From contig JANXSQ010000323.1 of NCBI GenBank assembly GCA_025356595.1, positions 1 through 64,000 on the forward strand: a stretch of DNA of 64,000 nucleotides, given 5' to 3'. The DNA is from Janthinobacterium sp. GTDB lineage: Bacteria > Pseudomonadota > Gammaproteobacteria > Burkholderiales > Burkholderiaceae_D. The notes beneath the pieces are model-generated. The model worked only from the letters and a program-made list of their open reading frames with translations. It searched no databases and was not told the DNA's origin. The position numbers were made by a program, and so were the translations under genes. Below are positions 51,009 to 59,333 of this stretch, in pieces (the first letter of the stretch is position 1; each line of letters starts with the position of its first letter).

Positions 51009-51752
51009 ATGCCGTCGTTTGAAGTCCTGCGTTCCTACTGGTCGATGGCCGAAGTGGCCACCAACGGGGTCATCCTGCTGAACCTGATCGGCGCCCTGCT
51101 GCTCGGCCTGATGGTCGGCTACGAGCGCTCCTACCACGGCCGCGCCGCCGGCATGCGCACCTATGGCCTGGTGTGCATGGCCTCCTGCGCGCTGACCGTC
51201 ATCGGCGGCTATCCGCAGCACTGGTTCGGCGGCCACATCATGCTGATCACCTCGACCGACCCGACCCGCATCATCCAGGGCATCGTCACCGGCATCGGCT
51301 TCCTCGGCGCCGGCGTCATCATGCGCGAGGGCTTCAACATCAGCGGCCTGACGACGGCGGCCTCGATCTGGGCCTCGGCGGTGATCGGCATCATGGTCGG
51401 CATCGGCTTCTACCTGTCGGCGATGGGCCTGGCCTTCCTGTGCGCGATGTCGATGATCTTCCTGTTCCGGGTCGAAGCCTGGCTGCCGTCGCGCCACGCG
51501 GTGGCCATCACGATGCGCTTCAAGAAGGACTACCTGCCGCGCGAGGACGCGCTGCGCCGCATCGCCCTGAGCCGCGGTTACGAAATCGCCGGCGGCTCGC
51601 TGATGATAGGCAGCGAGGCCGGCCTGCAGGAGTGGCGCTTCGTCGCCATCGCGCTCTCCAAGCACAGCGGCGCGACGCTGTCCGAATTGTCGGCCGAGCT
51701 GACCGCCTTCGACGGCATCGAGGGCTTCCAGCTCTCGCATGCCCGCAACTGA
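51009..51752 (+). CDS. MgtC/SapB family membrane protein
   Basis: 247 aa. N-terminal MgtC/SapB domain with four to five helices (LIGALLLGLMVGYERSYHGRAAGMRTYGLVCM, GIVTGIGFLGAGVIMREGFNISGLTTAASIW) and a C-terminal soluble domain of about 90 residues. In pathogens MgtC tunes the F-type ATPase and Mg2+ homeostasis; here role unknown. 21 bases follow the unknown gene; its 3' end overlaps the DUF924 start by 14 bases. Confidence 0.88.
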   Translation: MPSFEVLRSYWSMAEVATNGVILLNLIGALLLGLMVGYERSYHGRAAGMRTYGLVCMASCALTVIGGYPQHWFGGHIMLITSTDPTRIIQGIVTGIGFLGAGVIMREGFNISGLTTAASIWASAVIGIMVGIGFYLSAMGLAFLCAMSMIFLFRVEAWLPSRHAVAITMRFKKDYLPREDALRRIALSRGYEIAGGSLMIGSEAGLQEWRFVAIALSKHSGATLSELSAELTAFDGIEGFQLSHARN

Positions 51753-52332
51753 GGTGGCCGCCTTGCACGCCGACGCCGCCGCCGTCCTCGATTTCTGGTT
51801 CGCGCCGCCGGACGGCGCGCGCGCCGAGTGGTTCCGCAAGGACGCCGCCTTCGACGCGCGGATCCTGGCCCGCTTCGGCGCGTTGATCGGCGCCGCCGCC
51901 GGGGGCGGCCTGCGCGACTGGGACGCGGCCGGGGCGCCCGGCGCGCTGGCGCGCATCCTGCTGCTGGACCAGTTCACGCGCAACGTCTGGCGCGACACGC
52001 CGGCGGCCTTTTCCGGCGACGCGCTGGCCCTGCAGGCGGCGCTGGCGCTGGTCGACAGCGGCGCCGACCAGGCGCTGCCGCCGTGGCGGCGCGCCTTCGT
52101 CTACCTGCCCTTCGAGCACGCCGAGGACGCCGCCCAGCAGCAGCGCGCCGTCGCGCTGTTCGAGCGCCTCGCGGCGGCCGCGCCCGGCTTCGAGGGCATG
52201 CTCGATTTCGCGCGCCGCCACCGCGAGGTGATCGCGCGCTTCGGCCGCTTCCCGCACCGCAACGCCATCCTGGGCCGGCCCTCGACGCCGGCCGAGCTGG
52301 ACTTCCTGGCCCAGCCGGGTTCGAGCTTCTGA
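51739..52332 (+). CDS. DUF924 family protein
   Basis: 197 aa all-helical TPR-like protein: VLDFWFAPPDGARAEWFRKD, LARILLLDQFTRNVWRDTPAAF, YLPFEHAEDAAQQQRAV and a late FGRFPHRNAILGR, all hallmarks of DUF924. Function unknown. ATG lies inside the mgtC 3' end; its TGA overlaps the next ATG (TGATG). Confidence 0.88.
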   Translation: MPATEVAALHADAAAVLDFWFAPPDGARAEWFRKDAAFDARILARFGALIGAAAGGGLRDWDAAGAPGALARILLLDQFTRNVWRDTPAAFSGDALALQAALALVDSGADQALPPWRRAFVYLPFEHAEDAAQQQRAVALFERLAAAAPGFEGMLDFARRHREVIARFGRFPHRNAILGRPSTPAELDFLAQPGSSF

Positions 52333-53165
52333 TGCGCAGCCTGAACATCGTCGGCGCCGGCCACGTCGGGCGCGTGCTGGGCCGCCTGTTCGCCGCGCGC
52401 GGCGCCTTCCGCGTGCAGGACGTGCTGACCCGCTCGCCGGCCTCGGCGCGCGCGGCCGTGGCCTTCATCGGCGCCGGCGCGGCCGTCGCCGGCTACGCGC
52501 AACTGCGCCGCGCCGACCTCACCATGCTGGCCGTGGGCGACGACCAGATCGGTCCGGCCTGCGCCGCGCTGGCCGCCGCCGGCCTGCTGGAGGGCACGAC
52601 GCTGTTCCATTGCAGCGGCGCGCTGGCCTCGGGCGAACTGGCCGCTGCGGCGGCGGCCGGCGCCGCCGTGGCCAGCGTGCATCCGATCCGCAGCTTCGCC
52701 GATCCCGAGGCCGTGGCGGGGGCCTTCGCCGGCACCTGGTGCGGCGTGGAGGGCGACGCGGCGGCGCTGGCCGCGCTCGAGCCGGCCCTGCTGGCCATAG
52801 GCGCGCAGCCGGTGCCGATCGACGCCGCCGCCAAGACCCTGTACCACGCCGCCGCCGTCTTCGCCAGCAACTATCTGGTGACGCTGCTGGACGCGGCCCT
52901 GCGCGCCTACCAGGCGGCCGGCATCCCCGAGCCGGTGGCGCGCCAACTGGTGCGCCCGCTGGTGGAGGAAACCGCGGCGAACGTCTTCCGGCTGGGGGCG
53001 GCGCCGGCGCTGAGCGGGCCGCTGGCCCGCGGCGACCTGGCCACGGTCGACAGGCAGCGCCGCGCCGTGCGGGCGTGGGACGCCGCCACCGGCCGCCTGT
53101 ACGAGGCGCTGGAGGCGCCCACCACCGAGCTGGCGCGGCGCAAGCGCGCCACACCGCCGGCCTAA
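52332..53165 (+). CDS. Rossmann-like/DUF2520 domain protein
   Basis: 277 aa. N-terminal Rossmann domain (NIVGAGHVGRVLGRLFAARG), then LFHCSGALASGEL, VASVHPIRSFADPEAVA, and a helical DUF2520 C-domain (KTLYHAAAVFASNYLVTLLDAA). Similar to pyrroline-5-carboxylate or F420-dependent reductase folds; activity unknown. Last of the coupled series pepP-mgtC-DUF924-DUF2520. Confidence 0.85.
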   Translation: MRSLNIVGAGHVGRVLGRLFAARGAFRVQDVLTRSPASARAAVAFIGAGAAVAGYAQLRRADLTMLAVGDDQIGPACAALAAAGLLEGTTLFHCSGALASGELAAAAAAGAAVASVHPIRSFADPEAVAGAFAGTWCGVEGDAAALAALEPALLAIGAQPVPIDAAAKTLYHAAAVFASNYLVTLLDAALRAYQAAGIPEPVARQLVRPLVEETAANVFRLGAAPALSGPLARGDLATVDRQRRAVRAWDAATGRLYEALEAPTTELARRKRATPPA

Positions 53166-53208
53166 GACCCGGGGCGCTGCGCTTGCGGCGCCATCCCTGC
53201 CGCGACCT

Positions 53209-54669
53209 TCACTGCGCCGACAATTCCGCCCGGTTGCGCCCGTTGTTCTTGGCCTGGTAGAGGGCGCTGTCGGCGCGCGAGAAGAAGGTCGATTCGCCCT
53301 CGTCGTGGCGGTACTCGGCCACGCCCAGGCTGATCGTCACGCGCGACCGCGGCGCCGGCATGCCGAAGTCGTGCTCCTCGACGGCGCGGCGCAGCGCCTC
53401 GGCGATCGCGCCGGCCTGCGCCAGGGTGCAGTCGTTGAGCAGAATCAGGTATTCCTCGCCGCCCCAGCGCGTCACGACGTCGCTCTCGCGCACCACCTCG
53501 CGGGCGATGTCGGCCACGCCGCGTATCACCGTGTCGCCCCACAGATGGCCGTGGTTGTCGTTGACCTGCTTGAAGAAATCGATGTCGAAGAGGATCGCCG
53601 CCAGCGGCCGGCCGCTGCGCTTGCTCATCAGGATGGTGTTGCGGAACATCAGCTCGAGCGCCTTGCGGTTGAGCAGGCCGGTCAGCGCGTCGGTCGAGGC
53701 GACGCGCTCGAGGCGGCGCTGGAAGCGGTTCACCGTCAGCAGGGTGATGGCCAGCACCAGCAGGGTGACGGCGAAGCTGATGGCCAGGTTCAGGACGAAG
53801 GCGCGCTGCACCGGCTTGACCTCGTCGCTGACGTTCTGCTCGACCACCAGATACCAGCCCAGCTCCGGGATGAAGCGCGAGTTGACCAGCATATTGGCCT
53901 TCTCGGCGCGGTAGCCGAGGTGGGTCGGGTGGCTGTCGCGGTTGAGGATGCGCGCGGCGATGGCGCTGACGCCGGGCAGGCTGCGGATCGAGCCGCGCAC
54001 GGCGCGCATGGTCTTGCCGCTCAGGACGATGTTGCCGGCGCCGTCGACGAAGTAGATGTTGCGCCGGAAGCGCGCCTGGTAGCGGTCGAGGATGCCGCCC
54101 ATGGTGTCGAGCGTCAGGCCGACGCCGGTGGCGCCGATGAACTTGCCCTGGTAGTCGAGCACGCGGTGGTTGATGAAGATGGTCATGCTGTCGCGGTTGG
54201 CCATGTCGAAATCGACATTGGTTTCATAGTCGGCCCCCGCGAGCGCGCGCAGGCGGAAGAACCAGGCGTCGCGCGGCTCGCCGGCGCGCACCGACTTCAG
54301 CGTGCCGCCGGCGTAATAGTAGGCGCGGCTGCGCTCGGAGATGAGGAAGCTGCTGACGGTGCCGTATTTCTTCTTCACCTCGCTCAGGTAGCGCACGATC
54401 TGCTCGGGGTTCTTCTCGCCGCCGAGGATCCAGTCGCGCACGAAGGTGTCGTGCGCCATCAGCGAGGAAATGAAGACGGGGCGCAGGATGTCCTTCTGGA
54501 TCTCGGAATAGATGTTGTCGCCGGTCAGCGGCAGGGTCTGCTCGGAAATGCCCTGCTCGATGGCGTCGCGCGAAGAGATGTAGCTGGCCAGGCTGGTGGC
54601 GCAGAAACCGGCGGCGAGGATCAGGGTGATCCAGATGAGAAGGCGGTACTTGATGGAGAACAGGCGCAT
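53209..54669 (-). CDS. Cache-domain diguanylate cyclase
   Basis: 486 aa from MRLFSIKYRLL. TM1 residues about 8-30, a periplasmic double-Cache-like sensor (to about 280), TM2 near 290-310, then GGDEF. The active motif is RWGGEEYLILL, with an inhibitory RESD site five residues ahead, so product feedback is expected. C-terminal ALYQAKNNGRNRAE is standard. Makes c-di-GMP in response to a periplasmic ligand. In-frame codons upstream to 54765 are not conserved. Confidence 0.9.
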   Translation of the reverse strand: MRLFSIKYRLLIWITLILAAGFCATSLASYISSRDAIEQGISEQTLPLTGDNIYSEIQKDILRPVFISSLMAHDTFVRDWILGGEKNPEQIVRYLSEVKKKYGTVSSFLISERSRAYYYAGGTLKSVRAGEPRDAWFFRLRALAGADYETNVDFDMANRDSMTIFINHRVLDYQGKFIGATGVGLTLDTMGGILDRYQARFRRNIYFVDGAGNIVLSGKTMRAVRGSIRSLPGVSAIAARILNRDSHPTHLGYRAEKANMLVNSRFIPELGWYLVVEQNVSDEVKPVQRAFVLNLAISFAVTLLVLAITLLTVNRFQRRLERVASTDALTGLLNRKALELMFRNTILMSKRSGRPLAAILFDIDFFKQVNDNHGHLWGDTVIRGVADIAREVVRESDVVTRWGGEEYLILLNDCTLAQAGAIAEALRRAVEEHDFGMPAPRSRVTISLGVAEYRHDEGESTFFSRADSALYQAKNNGRNRAELSAQ

Positions 54670-54971
54670 GGTGTCGGTGGTGGGGGCTGGAACGGTTTTG
54701 AAGGCCGCTGCGGGAACGATTGTTGTGCTAGTTGCAAGTATGGGGCCGGGCGCGCAATGGCGCAATGGCCTTCGCGGCGGGCGCGGCCGGGCGCGCCCGC
54801 GGACAATGCCACTTTAATACTACGCATTCCCAAATAAATCCCCGGATTAGTCGACAAACCCGGTAATAAGCAATAAGCTTGTCCTCTGGAATCTTTCCTG
54901 GCGAATCCAAGAGTAAGACAGTGTGATAACAAGCGCGCGGCACCGCGTGCCGCCGCCATTTGGATAGGGGT
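54670..54971. other. 302-bp divergent gap
   Basis: Lies between the diguanylate cyclase and the unknown gene at 54972. The left half is GC-rich, the right half AT-richer (54820-54930) and may carry promoters, but no convincing -35/-10 pair, riboswitch or repeat was identified. Confidence 0.5.
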
Positions 54972-55340
54972 ATGAAGATGTTATTTCTGAAGAGCACGAC
55001 CGTCACCAAGGCACCCGGCATTTATGAGGTCGACATCGCGGCCAAGCCGCCGGGCAAGACATTCGGGGTTTTCCTGGCGACCGACGCGGACAACCAGCCG
55101 CTCGACGTGCTGGCCCAGTTGAAAGCCCTGGGCTTTGAAAACACCTACACCTCGAACTACCTGCACAAGGACAAGGGCAAGGTGCTCGACCTGCATTTCC
55201 AAAAAGACGGCACCGACCTGTTCAAGGGTTGGAAAAGCGAAGAATGCGCGATCAATCTGGCCGCGATCGAAGCCCTCTTCAATGGCATCGGCATCGTCGT
55301 GGCGCCGCGCGTGATGTCGCTGGCCGAGGCCTACGCCTAA
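54972..55340 (+). CDS. Unknown 122-aa protein
   Basis: From ATG 54972 (ATG 54978 also possible) with AGGGG upstream. Soluble alpha/beta sequence: VTKAPGIYEVDIAAKPPGKT, QLKALGFENTYTSNYLHKD, KVLDLHFQKDGTDLFKGW, and a hydrophobic AINLAAIEALFNGIGIVVAP. No family recognised. Isolated, with its own terminator, so probably monocistronic and well expressed. Confidence 0.65.
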   Translation: MKMLFLKSTTVTKAPGIYEVDIAAKPPGKTFGVFLATDADNQPLDVLAQLKALGFENTYTSNYLHKDKGKVLDLHFQKDGTDLFKGWKSEECAINLAAIEALFNGIGIVVAPRVMSLAEAYA

Positions 55341-55375
55341 GGCGGACCGGGCCGGAAACAGCGGGCGCGGCATCG

Positions 55376-55415
55376 AGCCGGGGTCGGATCCTAGGGATCC
55401 GGCCCCGGCTTTTTG
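55376..55415 (+). terminator. Intrinsic terminator
   Basis: AGCCGGGG...CCCCGGCT hairpin with an inner GGATCC...GGATCC pairing, followed by TTTTT (55411-55415), 36 bases after the unknown gene's stop. Confidence 0.85.
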
Positions 55416-55422
55416 TTGCGCC

Positions 55423-56004
55423 TCAGGTGCGCACTTCGATGTGGTACAGCGCCCACGGGCACAGGCCGAAACGCTCGCGCAAGGGCCGCGCCGCCATCGG
55501 CGCCACGCGGTCGGCGTCGTACACGGCCCACAGCGGTCCCAGGCCGCCCAGCGCCATCGGTTCGCCGTCCAGGTGGGTGGCGACGATGAAGCCTTGCGCG
55601 CGCGCCTGGGCCACGCCGATGCTGGCCGCATAGCCGTCGACGGCGCGCAGCACCAGCTGGGCGGCGTCGCCGCCGGCCGCACCGGCCGCCTCCAGCACGT
55701 CGAGCAGGGCCGGTCCGCGCAGCACGTGGACCTTGCCGTCGTACTCCAGCGTCGGTTTGATGCTGCGCGCCGGCAAGGCCAGCAAGGCCGCGAAATCGAA
55801 GGCGTGGGCGCGCTCGAAGGTGATTTTTTGCTTGTGCATCATCTGGTCGCGCAGGGCATCGAAGCGGCCGCGGTTGGGCTTGTCGATGGCGCCGCTCAGC
55901 GTCAGCAGGGTGGGCCCGCGCGGCGGCGCCGTGCGCGCCTGCGGTATAGTGGGCAAGACGGCGCCGGCCAAAGCGGCGGCGCCCAGGAATTGGCGTTTCT
56001 TCAT
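55423..56004 (-). CDS. Exported molybdopterin-binding-fold (SUOX-like) protein
   Basis: 193 aa from MKKRQFLGAAALAGAV, with a signal peptide (basic KKR then hydrophobic core). The mature part fits a small oxidoreductase molybdopterin-binding domain (TLLTLSGAIDKPN, FDALRDQMMHKQ, GLGPLWAVYDADRV, SVCPWALYH-like ending). No Cys lies where sulfite-oxidase-type enzymes ligate Mo; the only Cys is near the C-terminus. It may therefore bind cofactor weakly or not at all. It diverges from alkB. Confidence 0.65.
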   Translation of the reverse strand: MKKRQFLGAAALAGAVLPTIPQARTAPPRGPTLLTLSGAIDKPNRGRFDALRDQMMHKQKITFERAHAFDFAALLALPARSIKPTLEYDGKVHVLRGPALLDVLEAAGAAGGDAAQLVLRAVDGYAASIGVAQARAQGFIVATHLDGEPMALGGLGPLWAVYDADRVAPMAARPLRERFGLCPWALYHIEVRT

Positions 56005-56057
56005 GTAGGCTCCCGAGGATACGCCCCGATGATACCGTGATCCCGCCATCGATAGCC

Positions 56058-56648
56058 ATGGACTTGTTTGCCGCCAACGATACGCTGAGCCCGATTCCCC
56101 TCGAGGACGGCGAACTGTACTTCCTCGAACGCCTGGCCGTGCCCGCCGGCGACATGCTGGCGCTCTTGATCGCGCAGACGGCGTGGCGCGCCGAATCCAT
56201 CACCCTGTGGGGCAAACGCCACGCCCAGCCGCGCCTGACGGCCTGGCACGGCACGGCGCGCTACCGTTATTCCGGCATGACGCTGGAGCCGCAGCCGTTC
56301 ACGCCGCTGCAACTGGCGCTCAAGGACGCCGTCGAGCGCGCCTGCGGGCGGCGCTTCAACAGCGTGCTGCTGAACTACTACCGGGACGAACGCGACAGCA
56401 TGGGTTTCCATTCCGACGACGAGGCCGAGCTGGGCCCCGAGCCGGCCATCGCCTCGCTCAGCTTCGGCGCGCCGCGCACCTTCATCCTCAAGCACAAGCG
56501 CCTGCCGAAGACGCTGAAACTGGCGCTGGGCGACGCCAGCCTGTTGCTGATGGCGGGTGTGACCCAAAGAAATTGGCGTCATGGCATCAACAAGGAGCGC
56601 CAAGCCTGCGGGCCGCGGGTGAATCTAACTTTCCGCAATATCCTTTAA
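56058..56648 (+). CDS. alkB: AlkB-type 2-oxoglutarate/Fe(II) dioxygenase
   Basis: 196 aa DNA/RNA alkylation-repair oxygenase. Fe ligands are His-x-Asp in FHSDDEAELG and His in RNWRHGINK; the 2-oxoglutarate-binding Arg residues are in RVNLTFR. Nucleotide-recognition segments GKRHAQPRLTAWHG and YRYSGMTLEPQPFTP resemble the ALKBH2/3-like group. A GTG at 56037 would extend it; the ATG in AGCCATGGAC is preferred. Confidence 0.88.
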   Translation: MDLFAANDTLSPIPLEDGELYFLERLAVPAGDMLALLIAQTAWRAESITLWGKRHAQPRLTAWHGTARYRYSGMTLEPQPFTPLQLALKDAVERACGRRFNSVLLNYYRDERDSMGFHSDDEAELGPEPAIASLSFGAPRTFILKHKRLPKTLKLALGDASLLLMAGVTQRNWRHGINKERQACGPRVNLTFRNIL

Positions 56649-56880
56649 AATCACTCATTTCCGCGCCGTTTTGATCTGCGTCTGAAAATGGTGAACTGAT
56701 ATTGAGATTTCCGGTAAGAAATTGTAACTTACATCTCGTCACATTTTTTACGAAAAGCGGCGCGACTTGGCTTTTTTCCGGTGCTAAGGTGGCTACATCG
56801 CACTTCGACCAACTGCGACCCAAAGCGAGTTTCTGCACTTCTAGCGAGTTCCCGCACTTCTTTTTGAAAGAGAAAGCACC

Positions 56881-57459
56881 ATGAAAAAAATCATCTTCGC
56901 CTTGATTTCCTCCGCCACCGTTCTGTCGGGCATCTCGGTCGCCCACGCCGAAGGCGCGTACGTCGGCGCCGGCGTGACCGCCAGCCGCTACAAATTCGAT
57001 GTGGCCAACACCAGCAGCAGCGACAGCAACTCGGGCACCAAGGCGGCCGGCAAGATCTTCGCCGGCTACGAATTCGACAAGAACTGGGCGGTCGAGGGCG
57101 GTTACGCCGACTTCGGCAGCCAGGGCTACAACTACGTGAAAAACGGCGCCAACGGCCACATCGACTCGAAGTCGGACGGTTTCTACGTGGCGGGCAAGGC
57201 GACCATGCCGGTCAATGAGCAAGTCGGCGTCTTCGGCAAGTTGGGCCTGGCCAGCAACAAGGACAACATCAGCGGCAGCGGCGACGCGGCCGGCATTGCC
57301 AACAACGGCCGCAAGACTGGCTTGTACGCTTCCGTGGGCGCCCAATACGCGATCAACAAGAACGTCTCGCTGACGGCGGAAGTGGAGCATTTCGGCAAAA
57401 GCGCCGACTTCGGCCACAAATCGACCGCCTTGTCCCTGGGCGCGCGCTACAACTTCTAG
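56881..57459 (+). CDS. Outer-membrane beta-barrel (OmpA/OmpW-like porin family)
   Basis: 192 aa with a clear signal peptide (KKIIFALISSATVLSGISVAHA, cleavage before EGAYV). The mature part is an eight-strand barrel pattern (GAYVGAGVTASRYKF, YEFDKNWAVEGGYADFG, VGVFGKLGLASNKDN, GLYASVGAQYAINKNVSL) ending in the OMP C-terminal RYNF. Function unknown; small ion pore or receptor. The 232-bp AT-rich leader upstream likely carries its promoter. Terminator follows. Confidence 0.85.
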   Translation: MKKIIFALISSATVLSGISVAHAEGAYVGAGVTASRYKFDVANTSSSDSNSGTKAAGKIFAGYEFDKNWAVEGGYADFGSQGYNYVKNGANGHIDSKSDGFYVAGKATMPVNEQVGVFGKLGLASNKDNISGSGDAAGIANNGRKTGLYASVGAQYAINKNVSLTAEVEHFGKSADFGHKSTALSLGARYNF

Positions 57460-57501
57460 CCACGACGCGGACGGCAAGGCCCGCTTGTAGTGTGAATGCG
57501 A

Positions 57502-57525
57502 CAGCTCCCCGGTGGAGCTGTTTTT
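57502..57525 (+). terminator. Intrinsic terminator of the beta-barrel gene
   Basis: CAGCTCC/GGAGCTG stem (57502-57508, 57514-57520) with loop CCGGT followed by TTTTT (57521-57525). Confidence 0.9.
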
Positions 57526-57553
57526 CCGTCCGGGCCGGCATTCCCGGCGCATG

Positions 57554-57577
57554 AAAAAAGCCGCCCGAGGGCGGCTT
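57554..57577 (-). terminator. Intrinsic terminator of ettA
   Basis: AGCCGCCC/GGGCGGCT stem (57559-57566, 57569-57576). On the minus strand it is followed by TTTTTT (57559-57554), just beyond the ettA stop. Confidence 0.85.
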
Positions 57578-57584
57578 CTTGTCG

Positions 57585-59252
57585 CTACACCGTCAAAGGC
57601 TTGTAGCGGATGCGTTTCGGCTTCGCGCCTTCTTCGCCCAGACGTTTCTTCTTGTCCGCTTCATATTCCTGATAGTTGCCGTCGAAGAAGGAGACTTGCG
57701 AGTTGCCTTCGAAGGCCAGGATGTGCGTGGCGATGCGGTCGAGGAACCAGCGATCATGCGAGATGACCATGACGCTGCCGGCGAATTCCAGCAGCGCGTC
57801 TTCCAGCGCGCGCAGGGTTTCCACGTCCAGATCGTTGGACGGCTCATCGAGCAGCAGCACGTTGCCGCCCATCAGCAGGGTCTTCGCCAGATGCAGGCGG
57901 CCGCGTTCGCCGCCGGACAGGTTGCCGACGATTTTTTGCTGGTCGCCGCCCTTGAAGTTGAAGCGGCCCAGGTAGGCGCGCGAAGGCATTTCGAAGCGGC
58001 CCACGGTGAGCATGTCGGCGCCGCCGCAGACGTCCTCGAAGACGGTCTTGCCGTCCGACAGGGAATCGCGGTTCTGGTCGACGATGGAGACGCGCGCCGT
58101 CTGGCCGACCACGACTTCGCCGCTGTCCGGCTGTTCCTTGCCGGTGATCATCTTGAACAGCGTCGACTTACCGGCGCCGTTCGGGCCGATGATGCCGACG
58201 ATGGCGCCGGCCGGCACCGTGAAGGACAGATTGTCGATCAGCAGGCGGTCGCCGAAGGCCTTCGAGACGTTCTTGAATTCGATCACTTCGTTGCCCAGGC
58301 GCTCGGCGACGGGGATGAAGATCTCCTGCGTCTCGTTGCGCTTCTGGTATTCGTGCTCGGAGAGCTCGTTGAAGCGCGCCAGGCGGGCCTTCGACTTGGC
58401 CTGGCGGCCCTTCGGATTCTGCCGCACCCATTCCAGTTCCTTGGCGATGGTCTTCTGGCGCGACGATTCGGTGGCCTCCTCCTGCTTCAGGCGGTTGCCC
58501 TTTTGCTCCAGCCACGAGCTGTAGTTGCCCTTCCACGGAATGCCGTGGCCGCGGTCGAGCTCGAGGATCCATTCGGCGGCGTTGTCGAGGAAGTAGCGGT
58601 CATGGGTGATGCCGACCACGGTGCCGGGGAAGCGCAGCAGGAATTGCTCGAGCCAGTCGACCGATTCGGCGTCCAGATGGTTGGTCGGCTCGTCGAGCAG
58701 CAGCATGTCCGGTTTCGACAGCAGCAGGCGGCACAGCGCGACGCGGCGCTTCTCGCCGCCCGACAGCACGCCGACCTTGGCGTCCCACGGCGGCAGGCGC
58801 AGGGCGTCGGCGGCCATTTCCAGTTGCAGGTTCAGGTTGCCGCCGTCGGAGGTCGAAATGATCGCCTCCAGACGCGCCTGCTCGGTGGCCAGGGCGTCGA
58901 AGTCGGCGTCCTCTTCGGCGTAGGCGGAGTAAACCGCGTCCAGCTTGGCTTGCGCCTCGAACACTTCGCCGAGGCCGGACTCGACCACCTGGCGCACGGT
59001 CTGCTCGGGATCGAGCACCGGTTCCTGCGGCAGGTAGCCGATGTTCAGGCCCGGCATCGGCACGGCTTCGCCCTGGATGTCGGTGTCGATGCCGGCCATG
59101 ATCTTGAGCAGGGTCGACTTGCCGGAGCCGTTCAGGCCCAGCACGCCGATCTTGGCGCCCGGGAAGAAGGACAGCGAAATATCTTTCAGGATCTGGCGTT
59201 TCGGTGGGACGATCTTGCCCACTCGGTTCATGGTGTAGACGTAATTTGCCAT
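57585..59252 (-). CDS. ettA: Energy-dependent translational throttle protein EttA
   Basis: ABC-F protein of 555 aa, identical in length to E. coli EttA. Binds the ribosomal E site and gates the first elongation step by energy state. Two nucleotide-binding domains: Walker A GLNGSGKST near 40 and GPNGAGKST near 355; signatures LSGGEKRR and LSGGERGR; Walker B LLLDEPTNHLD and LLLDEPSNDLD. The arm region (WILELDRGHGIPWKGNYSSW) is present. Start MANYVYTMNRVG; eight upstream codons are rejected. Confidence 0.95.
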   Translation of the reverse strand: MANYVYTMNRVGKIVPPKRQILKDISLSFFPGAKIGVLGLNGSGKSTLLKIMAGIDTDIQGEAVPMPGLNIGYLPQEPVLDPEQTVRQVVESGLGEVFEAQAKLDAVYSAYAEEDADFDALATEQARLEAIISTSDGGNLNLQLEMAADALRLPPWDAKVGVLSGGEKRRVALCRLLLSKPDMLLLDEPTNHLDAESVDWLEQFLLRFPGTVVGITHDRYFLDNAAEWILELDRGHGIPWKGNYSSWLEQKGNRLKQEEATESSRQKTIAKELEWVRQNPKGRQAKSKARLARFNELSEHEYQKRNETQEIFIPVAERLGNEVIEFKNVSKAFGDRLLIDNLSFTVPAGAIVGIIGPNGAGKSTLFKMITGKEQPDSGEVVVGQTARVSIVDQNRDSLSDGKTVFEDVCGGADMLTVGRFEMPSRAYLGRFNFKGGDQQKIVGNLSGGERGRLHLAKTLLMGGNVLLLDEPSNDLDVETLRALEDALLEFAGSVMVISHDRWFLDRIATHILAFEGNSQVSFFDGNYQEYEADKKKRLGEEGAKPKRIRYKPLTV

Positions 59253-59333
59253 TGCGGAATCTCGGGTGATAAACAAAGATGGACAGGATACGATAAACGC
59301 CCTGTTCGGGCTAGCAACAAAGTGCGCGCGGCC

